Below, piece by piece: positions 38,246-50,930 of a DNA stretch of 64,000 nucleotides. A model generated the notes under the pieces. It was given only the letters and a program-made list of their open reading frames with translations. It was not told the origin of the DNA and searched no databases. How positions within the stretch are numbered: position 1 is the stretch's first letter; each line of letters starts with the position of its first letter. The stretch is from NCBI RefSeq assembly GCF_000165425.1, contig NW_001799089.1, positions 377,496 to 441,495 on the forward strand, written 5' to 3'. Position numbers and translations under genes: made by a program. This DNA is from Paramecium tetraurelia. Its lineage: Eukaryota > Ciliophora > Oligohymenophorea > Peniculida > Parameciidae.

Positions 38246-39853
38246 TTCTTAAACAATGCAGTTCCAAAGAAGGTTTCGATTCATCCAGTGAAGATGAATA
38301 CCTTGATTAATTCAAAACTAAATTCAGAACCTTAGATTATTATGAAGGACTTAATAAAGAGGAGGAAAAAAAACAATACAATTCCTAAGCTGTCTAATAA
38401 TAATATCGAAACCTCACTCTAAATGTTCCTGAGTTGAAATATAACAATTCAACTATATTCTTAGGATAACCATTTTATAATACACAATAAATACACAGAT
38501 TAATTGAAAACAAAGAATATTCAAATGATTTTGAATTTTAGCCTTAAATATTGAGACCTTTTCTTGGTATGTTGAAATAAGGCATATAATTCAATTCCAG
38601 CTTTGAATCTGGTAATTTAGATCGAGTTGACTAGGTAATATTTCCTATTTTTAAAATAGATTTCAAATGAAGAATATAATTTATTCATGAGAATTGACAC
38701 AAATTCTATCGGTCATAGTAACTGGTTTTATTTCAAAACTACAAATAACCAATTGAACAAAATTAAATTCAATATCTGCAATTTTACTAAACCATAAAGT
38801 CTATATACAAAAGGAATGAAACCCTATATATTATCAAAAAAAGGGTCTTAAAAGTATTTTACACAATAAGGAGAATTTATTAGATATCAATAAGTTGGAG
38901 AACTTTATGTTTTATCCTTCATTTATTAATATGAGTATGTGGATGATGAAGTTGAATTTGCCACTCTTCCGCCATATACATACACAGAATTAAGAAGAAA
39001 GATTAAAAAATGGCATAAGAAATCTAAATAATATCTAACTAAACATAAATTAACAACTACATTAACTGGCCTTGTTTTGCCTCTTCTTGTTATAACTGAA
39101 AAAAACTCAAATAAAAATAAAAAAATCATCATCATAACTGCAAGAATTCATCCTTCAGAAACTTGTAGTTCTTTTATGATGCAAGGAGTGATATAATTCT
39201 TGTTAAGTGAATCCTTCATGGCATCATATTTAAGAAAAAAGTAAACTTTTTTAATTATACTAAAGTATCGTTTTAAAATTATTCCTATGTTAAATCCAGA
39301 TGGGGTGATTGTAGGTAATTTTAGAAATGGATTAAGTGGAGTTGATCTCAATAGGTAATTCTTGGAAACTGATTTAACTTTATTACCAGAAGTTAAAGCT
39401 TTAAAGAATTTAATTGAAGACAATTCTCCCTAATTAATAGCCTATTTAGACTTTCATGGACATTTAGTAAGAAAAAATATATTTCTGTATGGACCATCAT
39501 CAAATAGTATAAATTATGATTCTAAAATATTTCCACTGATTCTTCAACAAAGGTTAGAATCTTTTCGATATAAATCTTGTGAATTTGGAATCCCAAAATT
39601 TAAGATGGGAACAGCAAGAGCATTTGCAAATTGCTTTATAGATACTTTATGTTATACTATAGAAGCATCATTTTGTGGATATTAAAAGGGAAAATCCTTA
39701 AAATTTATTTCAAAAGATTGGATTTAAGCTGGATAATGTATTGGAGAAACCTTATTTTTATATTTTAATTTTAAATAAATCAATTCAAAATAATTAAGTA
39801 AAACATAATTGATGATTATTAGAATAAAACTAACTGATGAAAACAATAAATGA
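38242..39853 (+). CDS. AGBL: cytosolic M14 metallocarboxypeptidase (CCP/AGBL family)
   Basis: CCPs remove glutamate residues from tubulin tails. One intron (38635-38659) gives 528 residues. The N-terminal domain contains the CCP signature [14 protein letters not shown]. The catalytic domain has the zinc motif RIHPSET (HxxE), [19 protein letters not shown], the substrate-binding GVDLNRQF, the third zinc ligand in DFHGH, and the general-base Glu in [10 protein letters not shown]. Canonical CCPs have HPGE where this has HPSE. The start is the first in-frame ATG; it overlaps the upstream stop as ATGA, so a later Met (near 38568) is possible. In a ciliate the likely substrate is axonemal tubulin. 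Confidence 0.88.
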
Positions 39854-39854
39854 A

Positions 39855-40498
39855 ATGTCTAGCAAAGTTGAGTAAACTGAAGCAAAACATGAATCAGACG
39901 ATGAGAATGACAGTCAATCGGATGCAGAAATATTTGAGGATTATGATAACGATAAGCTAGCATGCTTATAAAGTTAAATGAAGGCCGAATTAAGCCAATA
40001 AAATTTGGTTGTAATTAATAAAGGAGATTCTCAAAGAAAACGTATGAAAGCTTAAACAGTATCCAGAAAAATCAAGATATAACCTATTTTTATAATGAAT
40101 AAAAGTAATTAAATTAATTAATTAGAGATCAAAGAAAACCTATAGCATATCCAGAGTTGAATATTTAAAATTGGGAGTTCTCTAATAAAACAAATCAATC
40201 TATAGATACTAAAACTAGCTTCTAACAAAAGGGAATTAAAAACAAAATACCTTCGACTTTTAGATTTGTATCAAGCAAAAGGGCCACATCTCTTCATGGA
40301 ACATCACCCATCAATTAATTTCCACAGGAAATAAATACAACTCAATAAATATAGCCAACTCCCCCAGTGTAAATTCCATCAAAACTGAATTCCAATAACT
40401 TTCCTATCTTAGAAAATACTAGTTAAATGTCAACACCTTAATATTTGCCTTTCATTACAAAACTTTTGAAGAGCAAAAGAATAGTCACATAGAGTTGA
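39855..40498 (+). CDS. hypothetical protein, acidic N-terminus, disordered
   Basis: One intron (40105-40127) gives 206 residues with matching phases. The N-terminus is acidic (ESDDENDSQSDAEIFEDY), the middle basic and the C-terminus rich in Ser, Thr, Pro, Asn and Gln, so it is probably disordered. Its ATG lies one base after the TGA of the carboxypeptidase gene. No family recognised. Confidence 0.65.
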
Positions 40499-41137
40499 AC
40501 AAAGCTAAATGACTTTTATAAATCTTAAATTATATAATTAACGAAGATTAGATTTTGGAATTAATTAGTAAATATAAAAAATTCTTATTAAAATTTATTT
40601 TTATGGTATACAAAATTCAAAAACAGAAATTATTTAAATAAAACTTGATGCCATTTTGAATTTAAATCAATTCCAATAATCTGAGTATGTTCTCATAAAA
40701 CTTTTAACATTAATAAGGAGAAATGTAAATTAAGAATTATATAACTGTATGTGTTCTAAAATTCTAATTGATTTCTGATAAGTGCCCTTCTAGTTCTTCA
40801 AAATATTAATGGAATATCATAATATATTAATATTTCATCGTTGTTCACATTATATATAATTATTTTGTTTTAGATAAAATATATCATTAAATCTGAAAAT
40901 ATAGGGAATTAATATAATTTATATTTTGTTGATTATGAGAATTTTAGAATGTTAATTAAAATAATTTGACAAGCGTTGATTAAAACACTTTTTGGTTATA
41001 GAGAACAAAACTAAATTACTGTCGATAAGGTAATTGATAATATATAATAAATTTAGGATTAACTATGATAGGTAAAGAATCGTTGAATATATTCATTAAG
41101 TAATTAAATATATATATATTTATTAATATCATATAAT
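40499..41137. other. AT-rich spacer, no gene seen
   Basis: About 640 bases, with dense TGA in all frames. Nothing gene-like or RNA-like was recognised. Confidence 0.45.
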
Positions 41138-41457
41138 ATGATTAATGATTTGGATATCAACTTTTGCCCACTTTCTCCTTTAGAATTTCATACAAATTAA
41201 CAGCAGATAATTTCTGAATAATTCTTAGAATATGAGAATCGTTCTAAAAAATGTAGAGTTAGTTCCTAATGTTTACTAATAAAAAAGTACTATTTTTAGA
41301 TCATTATAGAAAAATTAGACAAAAGAAATCTAGACCATCTGTCCTTCGAATAGAAGAAGTAGTTAGAAATGTGAAGTTGTACAATACTTGTTCGAGCCAA
41401 CAGAATCTAGAGAATCTGGAAATTATTTAAAATAAACCTCTTGTGAAATCTAGTTGA
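41138..41457 (+). CDS. small hypothetical protein
   Basis: One 23-nt intron (41287-41309) joins two exons in phase to give 98 residues, beginning MINDLDINFCPLSPLEFHTN and ending NKPLVKSS. The second half is basic (KKKIRQKKSRPSVLRIEE). No domain was recognised. The intron fit and composition support a real gene, but the size keeps confidence moderate. Confidence 0.55.
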
Positions 41458-42081
41458 AAAGATTTAGCTGACTTGATTTATATTAATACATACTTGTAAA
41501 AGTTTGAACTATATAAAGTTTTCATTTTCTCAAATTTCCATATCAAGAAATATAAAAATGGTGGATCAGATTTTTTAACATACCTTAATTATAGTATGTT
41601 TAACCTCCAACTACTTTATGATGGTTTCCCTTCTCGGTAAACATTCAATCCAATGAGTATAAACAAATTAATATTAAATTCATACTCGATAAAACTATTA
41701 TGTGACTCTTGTCAATACATTAAAGATGATCAGGACCTTCAATTTAATGAAGTTTTTTCTTCATTTTTAAGGAGACTTTGAGAATATTTACATAATCAAC
41801 CCAATTAATTTAACGATTCCACAATTGAGATGCATCAAATACTAACCAAATGAAGAAATGATAATTTTGTTTCTGTAATTAATTATATCTTAGACTTAAA
41901 TTATATTATGTGAATTATATGAGATGAATATGTTTTTTAGTTGTGAAACAAATAGGAAGAATAAATTGATAAAGAAATGGCTAAATTATCTAGATTGTGT
42001 CTATGTAAAAGGAGAATTACTGAATTTAGTGAAAGTTTTACTTTTAAAAGCAATTTTTATTATATAACATATTTATATATT
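41458..42081. other. spacer with an unresolved + strand open reading
   Basis: Two overlapping + strand frames between about 41560 and 42119 are open for 40-130 codons and contain protein-like stretches (NLTIPQLRCIKYQPNEE), but I could not join them with consensus introns. The longer one runs into the antisense of the PP2A 3' end. It may be a decayed gene or chance. Confidence 0.35.
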
Positions 42082-43187
<1,106 letters not shown>

Positions 43188-43262
43188 TTTAATATAATTA
43201 TTTGAACAGATTATTAAAATAAGATATATATATATCCATAAATAATAATAAAAATCATAACA

Positions 43263-44250
43263 ATGGGTGGAGCTAAAGTTGATTCCAAAGATCCAGTAAG
43301 AGGGATCATCTCAGGTAACCCCCAATGTCATTCATTTTTATTTTAGGTGGTATAACCGGTGGAATCGAAATTTGTATCACATATCCCACTGAGTATATTA
43401 AAACTATGATGCAACTCTATAAGGAATACTCATAGAAAGGAGTCAAATATTGCATTGGTGAAACCTATAGGAATTTTGGAATTACAGGATTTTATAGAGG
43501 CTTAACACCTTTGGTCACATTTTCTATTCCCAAAGTGGCTTGCAGATTTGGTGCCAATGAATGGTTAAAGAACAATGTATTCACAGACAGAAAAAGCAGA
43601 TTCTAAACTTTCTGTGCAGGATTAGGAGCTGGTGTGTTTGAAGCACTTGTTGTAGTGACACCCACTGAAACTTTGAAGGTCAGAAAAGTCATTTAGAAAT
43701 TAGGTTAAATTGATACATGATAAATTATCAACCACTCCCAAATATAGAGGAATGATTCACGGTATTGGATCAATTGTAAATGAAATGGGATTATCTGGTA
43801 TTTATAAGGGATTGGTTCCAACTATTGTAAAACAAGGTAGTAATTAAGGTATCAGATTCGTTGTGTTTGAGGATACTAAGAAATTCATCTAAGTATTTTG
43901 CAAATATAAGTGTTATAGAAAACTTTTACATTTTTACCTGAACCAGTTGTCTTATTATTTTCAGGAGGTATTGCTGGTGCTGCATCTGTGATGTGTAATA
44001 CTCCAGTTGATGTCATTAAAACATAAATGCAAGGTCTTAAGGCTCATTAATATAATGGTGTTTTGGATTGCTGTAAATAAACTTATTAACAAGAAGGAGT
44101 CAGAGGATTCTACAAAGGTAAATCATATATTTCTAGGTTTTAGGAACTGTACCTAGATTGGGTAGAGTTGTTTTGGATGTAGCTATTACATTTACACTAT
44201 ATGATTATATCGGAAGAGTTCTTAATTTGGTTTGGCCACCAAAACATTGA
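43263..44250 (+). CDS. SLC25A1: mitochondrial citrate/tricarboxylate carrier
   Basis: Four introns (43315-43346 is the first) give 292 residues, phases closed. Three mitochondrial-carrier repeats are seen: repeat 1 with [13 protein letters not shown], repeat 2 with [12 protein letters not shown], repeat 3 with [13 protein letters not shown] (PxD/ExxK/R signatures). The opening [11 protein letters not shown] and the C-terminal [17 protein letters not shown] are diagnostic of the citrate carrier subfamily. It would exchange citrate for malate or another tricarboxylate at the inner membrane. Confidence 0.9.
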
Positions 44251-44325
44251 TAGTTCATATAATTTTATTCAAGATAGTAATATAAATCTATAATAAATAA
44301 ATAAAAATACTAATACAATACAAAA

Positions 44326-45962
44326 ATGACATAAAAAACAATTGATCAATATGTGTTTAATACAAAGGATGTGTTAGGATAAGGGTCATTTGGAGTAGTT
44401 TTCAAAGCGACCAACAAAATAACGGGCAGAGAAGTGGCATTGAAAATGATATCAAAGGATAAAATGTTGAAAGATCAAAATGCTATTAATGGAGTAAAGA
44501 GTGAAATTTGGATTATGCAAAAACTGAACAATAAAAATATTGTATAATTAATTGATGTCTTAGAAACATCAAATAATATTTACATTATTTAAGAGATTTG
44601 CGAATCTGGAGATTTAGCTAAGTCTTTATTATTATAAATTCCCTTAGATACTTAAAATAACATTAATTTGTGAATGAATAACAGGCATTGAAAATAATGA
44701 CTGAAATTTTACAAGGTTTCATAGAGTTGATAAAATTTGGAATAATCCATAGAGATTTAAAACCAGCCAACATATTAATTCATTAAAACACTTATAAAAT
44801 TGCTGGTCTGATATTTAATATATTTTCGTAGATTTTGGATTTGCTAAAATTGTAGATAATTTTGCATAACAATTATTTTATTCATAAGTAGGTACGCCAT
44901 TGTACATGAGTCCTCAAATCTTAAAGAACGAAAAATATTCCACAAAATGTGATGTTTGGTCATTTGGATTCCTATTCTATGAAATCATTTATGGAAGAAG
45001 TACTTATCCCATAAAATGATTTATAGCCCCATGGGTTGCATCATCCATACCCTAATTAGTAAAGAATATAAATACACAACCCTTACAATTTTATGATTCT
45101 ATTAATTAAGTCTCTGATAATGTTAAGGATTTAATTTCTAAATGTTTAGCCATCTAAGAGAGTAAATAAGTATGTTTACTATAATAGAAGATCGATATAG
45201 TTGGTATGATATATTTGCTCATCCTCTCTTTAGTGCTTAATTTTCATAAACCCCAAATCTATAATAAATATGCGAAGTACTATCTCATTTCTATTAAATA
45301 ATAGCAAAAGGAACTTTACATTGCTAACCGTTTACGAGAGATATTGGGTGCAAAATAAATTAACAACAATTAGATAATTGAAGAATTATAATAGAATTCA
45401 GATGACATTATTCTACAAGACAAATTGAAGGAATTATTAATTGACATTGATGCTGATTTGGAAGACTATGCAATTTAATACATATTTAATAGTATTGATG
45501 AGGATTAAAATGGTTAGATTACATGTTAAGAATTTTGTAATTGGATGATAAAACATGAAGTTATGCATAAATTGAATTATTTTAGATTATTAATGATTTT
45601 TAAGTCAGAAGTACATCAAATACTATCAGCGGTCCATATCAGATCCAATAATAAGAAGTTCAAGATAAGAAAGACACTAAAACTATTATTTATAATTTGA
45701 TTTCTGCGATACAATAATAAAATGAAAATCTGGTAGAATTGTTTTACAAATTTGTAAAAGGGTAAGAAAATATGAGCTCAGATGATTTTGCAGATCTTTT
45801 ACTGTACTTATTTATTATTATAATATACTTAGGTACTATGATGATAGTTTATCTGATGATGAAATATTCTCGACCTTTTAAGTGTTTGATCTGGATGAAA
45901 AAAATGAAATCACACTATAGTAATTCAAATACATTCTTGAATAAGATATAGATGATTATTGA
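44326..45962 (+). CDS. EF-hand protein kinase
   Basis: Seven introns of 26-29 nt give 482 residues with consistent phases. The N-terminal kinase domain is complete: LGQGSFGVVF, the ATP Lys in VALKMIS, IIHRDLKPANIL, DFGFAK, and an APE-loop equivalent GTPLYMSPQIL. Downstream lie at least two EF-hands: SIDEDQNGQITCQEF with a full set of calcium ligands, and FDLDEKNEITLQQF. The layout resembles calcium-dependent kinases of ciliates and apicomplexans, though the kinase domain also has ULK/Fused-like features. Calcium regulation is inferred from the EF-hands. Confidence 0.9.
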
Positions 45963-46391
45963 TTCATATTAATAATCTAAACTTATTATTATTTAAAAAT
46001 TTAACATGTAATCAATAAAAATATTCTTATTAAACTAAAATAAGGACTTAAATCATATTTTAAAATACAAATAATCATACTATTTTAACAATAGTTCTAT
46101 CCTTTATTGATAATTAGGATTTGTATTATTTTAATATTAATTTTTATAAAATTTTGAACAGATTTATTAATTATACAAAGTTACAATATTTGTATCTATT
46201 TACTTTTAAAACTCAACAAATTTATTAATAAACTGATATATTTCAACCAAATAATTCATTCATTAATTAATCATTTAACATAGGTAGAATTTTAAATGAG
46301 TAAAATAAGAATCCTAAACAATGTGCTATTTATTAAATATTGGAATATTAAAATTTAATAAAATATTATATAAAAGATTAATTTTGTTTAA
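45963..46391. other. convergent spacer, no gene seen
   Basis: About 430 AT-rich bases between two convergent stops. No open frame and no RNA structure recognised. Confidence 0.5.
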
Positions 46392-48152
46392 TCATTTATT
46401 ATTACTTGAAAGTGGTGATAGTAAATTGATACCCTTTTATGGCACTTTTTAAGGTGTTTTACCAAATGGATTAGCAGATTGAGGTTATTGATTTTATGCA
46501 ATCACCTATTATTATTATTCTTATTATTGTTTTGGTATGGAATGTTATTGTTAAAAGGAGGCCTCTTATGGTTTTGAATAATATGCAGAGTCAGATTTTG
46601 GTAAGGTATTACCTAAGTTTTCTTAGTTATTGAAACAAGGTTGAACAAAGTGTTGAAGTGTCTATGAAAATTATTGTTAAGGGTTGACCTACTTTTAATT
46701 GGCTTTGTCTTAATAGAAAGCTTATTAATATGGGGGTAAAAAACCAGTATGGTGTAGGGGAGTTACTAGTTTTAAGGCTGGTTTATGCATAGAAGTCATT
46801 TGAAATGATGTTTTTCTAGATTAGTTTTATATCGGACTTCTGCTTATGACCATAATGTTTCTTGAATTTTCAGTAACAGTATTAAGCTTTCTTCCTCTTT
46901 CATCCTTGATTGGTGTTTTTTAACTCTAAATCAATATTGTTTGTTTGGTTGGAGTTTTATTAAACCCACTTAAGGCTGCAGTTGTATTTCTACTTTAAGC
47001 TGGACTTAGATATTTTCCAGATCTATCCAATACTGGAGATACACTTCTTTATAATGGAGTTCTAAAATATGATTGTATAGATAAGTCTCTTAGAACTGGG
47101 GATTTACTACTCAATCCCATATCAGGTGGAGGTGAATTAGTTCTTTCAGGCTATCTAGGAGGAGATGTATATCTCCTTATTTTTGATTATGGCAGAAAAG
47201 TGCTGCCTTGTTATTACAAATTAGTATCAAAAAGAATATCAGAAAGGGTTGGTCTTGATTATTCATCAAAGGTAATCAATCTTTAAACAAAATTGATCAA
47301 TTGTTAAGAGTATCTCTTTCTTGCTGATGACAATAAATCCATGATAGATTTAAAATATATAGTTTTTCTTTGATAATCTATACACTCCTCCAAGACTCAT
47401 TATAAATGATAATTGAATACTTGATGTCATAGTCATTAATTCCAATAAGGTGAGTCCGAGTTAAAAAGAATCAGTTTTGAAAGGATCATCTTTTGGAGTC
47501 ACTGATTAATTTACTAAGGCATCTAATTATTATGGTGATATGTAAACACTAGCATCTGAATAGGCTAATAATTTAGCATAAGATGTAATTATTTCTGGAT
47601 ATGCATTATGGTACTATTTGATTAATAATTTTAAGTACCAATATTTTAACTTATTTGGAATTATCTATAAAAATTGTTTAGGGATTCAAATCTCCATGAA
47701 ATAAATCTAACTTCTGTAAAAATGAACAAGCAGAAACTATTTATAAAATTATCTAAATGATTTCGATATAAATTACTTTCCAAATTTCAGCTTCTTCCAG
47801 ATAACTACAATTCTTCTTATGAAAACTGATCACATTATCTAAAGTATTCGGAATATATTCAAAAAAGAATTTTGTCTATAGAATATTCCCTTTAAATGTT
47901 AAATAATTGGATTAACATCCGTAATATTACAATATATTTGGATGATTTGCCTTTTTTCTATCGTTGTGCTCATTCACATTTAAGTCATGTCTTTAACCAC
48001 TATGAGATTACTTATTGATCTAAAAATACAGATACTTTCGAAAAGATTGACGGTTTACTTTTAGAATCTCTTCTCCATAATTAAATCAATCCTAAATATT
48101 TGTGCTGCTTTGATCCAATGCATTCTAAATGATCTTCTAATTTGCCATCCAT
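46392..48152 (-). CDS. pseudokinase with long Gln/Pro-rich tail
   Basis: Three 25-nt introns give 561 residues, phases closed. The first ~270 residues are a kinase fold: KANHPNILQYYG (alpha-C to beta-4), a hinge FFFEYIPNTLDNVI, the catalytic loop FHGDLNPQTIFIDN, an F-helix equivalent TDSFQLGLTLLELM, and a C-lobe end FVQRLITFDEQSRPTLSDIL. No glycine loop or VAxK lysine is visible, the catalytic loop is HGD and no DFG follows it, so activity is doubtful. The remaining ~290 residues are Ser/Pro/Gln-rich with several SP motifs and Gln runs, ending LLSPLSSNNK. Function unknown. Confidence 0.75.
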
Positions 48153-48425
48153 TGAAATAACTTATTCATTGACATAAGAGGTTTAATTACCCATTTTTTT
48201 ATTAACAAATTTTGCTGTTATATATAAATATTAAAAAAATAATATAGAACCAGTGATATCAATTATATAATTGCTTAAAATATATCATTTTAGGTCTACC
48301 AAATATTATAAATCTTGAAAAGAAATTGCTTAATAATATATATCTTATTCTAGAAATATAGAGTTAATCTCAAATATAGGAGTCAATTTTTATTTTATAA
48401 TAATAATTGAATTTCTTAATATCAA

Positions 48426-48900
48426 ATGTTGTCCCTTAAAAACGGAAAAACTAATGAAATTTATTAGAAAGGTCTAAAAGTGGAGGTATTAAATAAATTA
48501 CATAGTTGATTCGAACTCAGTAAATGTATGAGGCATTCACAATAAATTGTTAAATTGTCTAGAAATCAATAATTTTGAATATCAATTTAACAATTCTGCC
48601 CACTAAGTCAATTACATTTCAAACAAGACACTACAACTTCAATGTTTGTCAATTGTTTAAGAATTTATAAAATTCTAAAATATAAATAATATTTATATAG
48701 CGTTTTCCTTCAGTAAGTATAGATTAGTTACTTTGAGTGATCTGATACAAGAGTAATCCAATGAAGTTGAAGATGATAATTCAAGAGACTTGAACTTGTG
48801 AATTTCATCTACACTTGTGTTGAAATTGATTTCTGATTACTAAATATACTATATTGATAAGATTTCTCAGATTCAATTAAATGAATTACCTATAAAATGA
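48426..48900 (+). pseudogene. possible decayed gene, family unknown
   Basis: A frame of about 90 codons (48530-48800; for example LLNCLEINNFEYQFNNSA, IYIAFSFSKYRLVTLSDL) looks like protein, and the same frame continues after a TGA for another 30 codons of protein-like sequence. It has no in-frame start; an ATG at 48426 opens a different frame that no consensus intron joins. I read this as a relic, at low confidence. Confidence 0.35.
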
Positions 48901-49233
48901 AATAAGAAGTGATGAAAATATTATGATAGAGAAGTTAAAATATCAAGTGTAAAAAAAGATTAAGAATCACAAGATTAGAATTATTTATAATTTAATCATT
49001 TCATTTTTATAAATATGTAATTACTAATAATATTTCATATATTATTTTAAGGATGAAATCTGATGTTGTTATTACTAAAATAATGGTTACTTAAATCGTT
49101 TAATAATAATGAGTTAGGTCAGAACATCAATAATTTAAAATCTGACACATTAAATTAGTTTAAAAGCAAAATTATTATTAATTCCGTAAACAATAATTTT
49201 AAATTATATTTTAAAAAATTTGTTCTTATTAGA

Positions 49234-49479
49234 ATGTAAAAACAAAGATAAATACCACTAACCTACTTGTAGAGTGATGGGGATACATATCCAGTTCCAG
49301 AATCTATCGAAGCAGATATTGGAAGTTTATTAACATCACCCTAAACAACTATTTAATCGGAGAGAAAGAAATCGTTTTAAAGTCCTTTTAGATTAAAAAG
49401 ATCTCATTAAATTTTAGAATATACAGAATAACTTTATGTCTGGAATTCGTATCTTTCCAGAAAATTCGTTTCATCCTGA
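49234..49479 (+). CDS. possible small protein
   Basis: An 81-codon frame starting MQKQRQIPLTYLQSDGDTYP and ending SRKFVSS. The composition (Ser, Gln, acidic then basic segments) is like genuine ciliate proteins, but there is no intron or domain to confirm it, and a second frame across the same bases is also open. More exons may follow. Confidence 0.4.
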
Positions 49480-50323
49480 TTGAATAGTTGTAATGATTTG
49501 TGTTCACTTTATTATAGTATGACTTTTATTTTCATTATATCATATTTCTAGCAATAAAACACCTTAAATGTTTTGACACTCTCTACATCATCCAATCCAA
49601 TATAAGACACTAGTTATGATATCTTATGTCAATAAAACTTGTTAAATTCGTCAAGTTAATTATACTTCGTCTTAATTTTAGATGCTATGTTATATATATA
49701 TATAAATATAATACTATCCAATAAAGTACTAAGTTATTCATCATCTCGATTACAATAATTTCTATACATTATACTTAGAAGCATTTCACAATTTATTTTT
49801 GATATTGTATAACAAAAAGATTTAAGAGTACGGAAATGCTGATATGATGTTCTCAATTTTAAAGTATGTTATCAGATTTCATTAAGAATAATTGTTCTTT
49901 TTAGATAAAAAACTTCACTATAACTTATAAATTATTAGATTTAGATATGAACTTTGCTTTAAGCACGAATGTTAGAACTAAACTGTGTTAAAGAGTGAAT
50001 ACTAATAAATTAAATTAATTTAGAATATAATATCCACACATTATAAATATTTCTTTAATTTTATTCCTGTTCCAAATTTTGATTTTCAGAACTCTAAAAA
50101 CATTACTGGACCTAGGATTCTCAAAGAAATAAAGTATGTTAGTTATATTAATTTATATAGACTATCTTACGTGAGAATGATTTATATGTTAAATTAATAA
50201 AAGTGATTCATTAATAATTTATAGTAAATCAAGAATAAATTAAAATATTAATATCTGTTTGTAATTACATATTAAATTATTGTTTTTATAATTAGATTAT
50301 AAGGTCAAATAAAATATAAAGCT
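49480..50323. other. AT-rich stretch, no gene seen
   Basis: About 840 bases with short T- and A-runs, a TA microsatellite near 49690 and dense TGA. Nothing recognisable on either strand. Confidence 0.45.
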
Positions 50324-50923
50324 TCAGGTTTAGTAATAATAAATCGGTTAAATTCTAATAGTTTTCACATCTAATTTTAAGGGTTAAGTCTTTTATGGTG
50401 ATTCTTTAGAGACAATGGTTTCAGCAGGAATAGTATCTGTTTGAGTCTGTTAATTTTAATATAGAATTTCAACTTATTGGGATTAATTTATTAAGATGAG
50501 TTCATTTTGTTGTTGTTCAGTCTACATAACAGCCTCTTAATACTCAGGCAATTTAATTGGTTAATCATTTATTTATTATTCTCTAAGAATGGCTTTTAAT
50601 TTATTAATTTCATCAATCAACTGGGCATTTTAGGTTTCTTTCTATTTATCTGATTATTGTAATTTATTCAAAAGGGATTAAATTTATAGTTCTTATTTCC
50701 CTATTGTTTAATTATAAGATGAATTTTGTAGTTCAAGTTGATTAATTATTTATTATTGTTTGGCAATAGTCTGTTACAAAATATCAATTTGAGAGTTTTC
50801 TTCTTGAGTTTTTTATATTAACTTTTATTATTCCTGCTTGATTTAGCCTTCATGATAAAAGTAATTGTGATCTCCCTAACATTAATTCTTGGTTATGTAT
50901 GCTTTATGTATATAAACAGACAT
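50324..50923 (-). CDS. Gln-rich coiled-coil protein
   Basis: A single uninterrupted frame of 199 residues (MSVYIHKAYITKNQCQGD...). From about residue 30 to 140 it is a coiled coil with heptad-like spacing (QQTIAKQQQIINQLELQ; AQLIDEINKLKAILREQQ); the C-terminus is Gln/Thr-rich. No family recognised. Its start codon is only seven bases from the divergent start at 50931. Confidence 0.7.
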
Positions 50924-50930
50924 TTAATTA

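Noticed and set aside
39241-39265. A GTA...AAG segment that looks like a 25-nt intron in the carboxypeptidase gene
   Set aside because: Removing it breaks the frame, while reading through keeps it open to the natural stop.
39148-39423. A - strand frame of 91 codons
   Set aside because: Antisense to the catalytic domain of the carboxypeptidase.
46846-47373. A + strand frame reading as a BioY-like membrane transporter (LQINIVCLVGVLLNPLKAAV)
   Set aside because: It is the antisense shadow of the pseudokinase tail. The - strand gives a 561-codon gene with three phase-consistent introns, whereas the + frame has no supported start or stop context.
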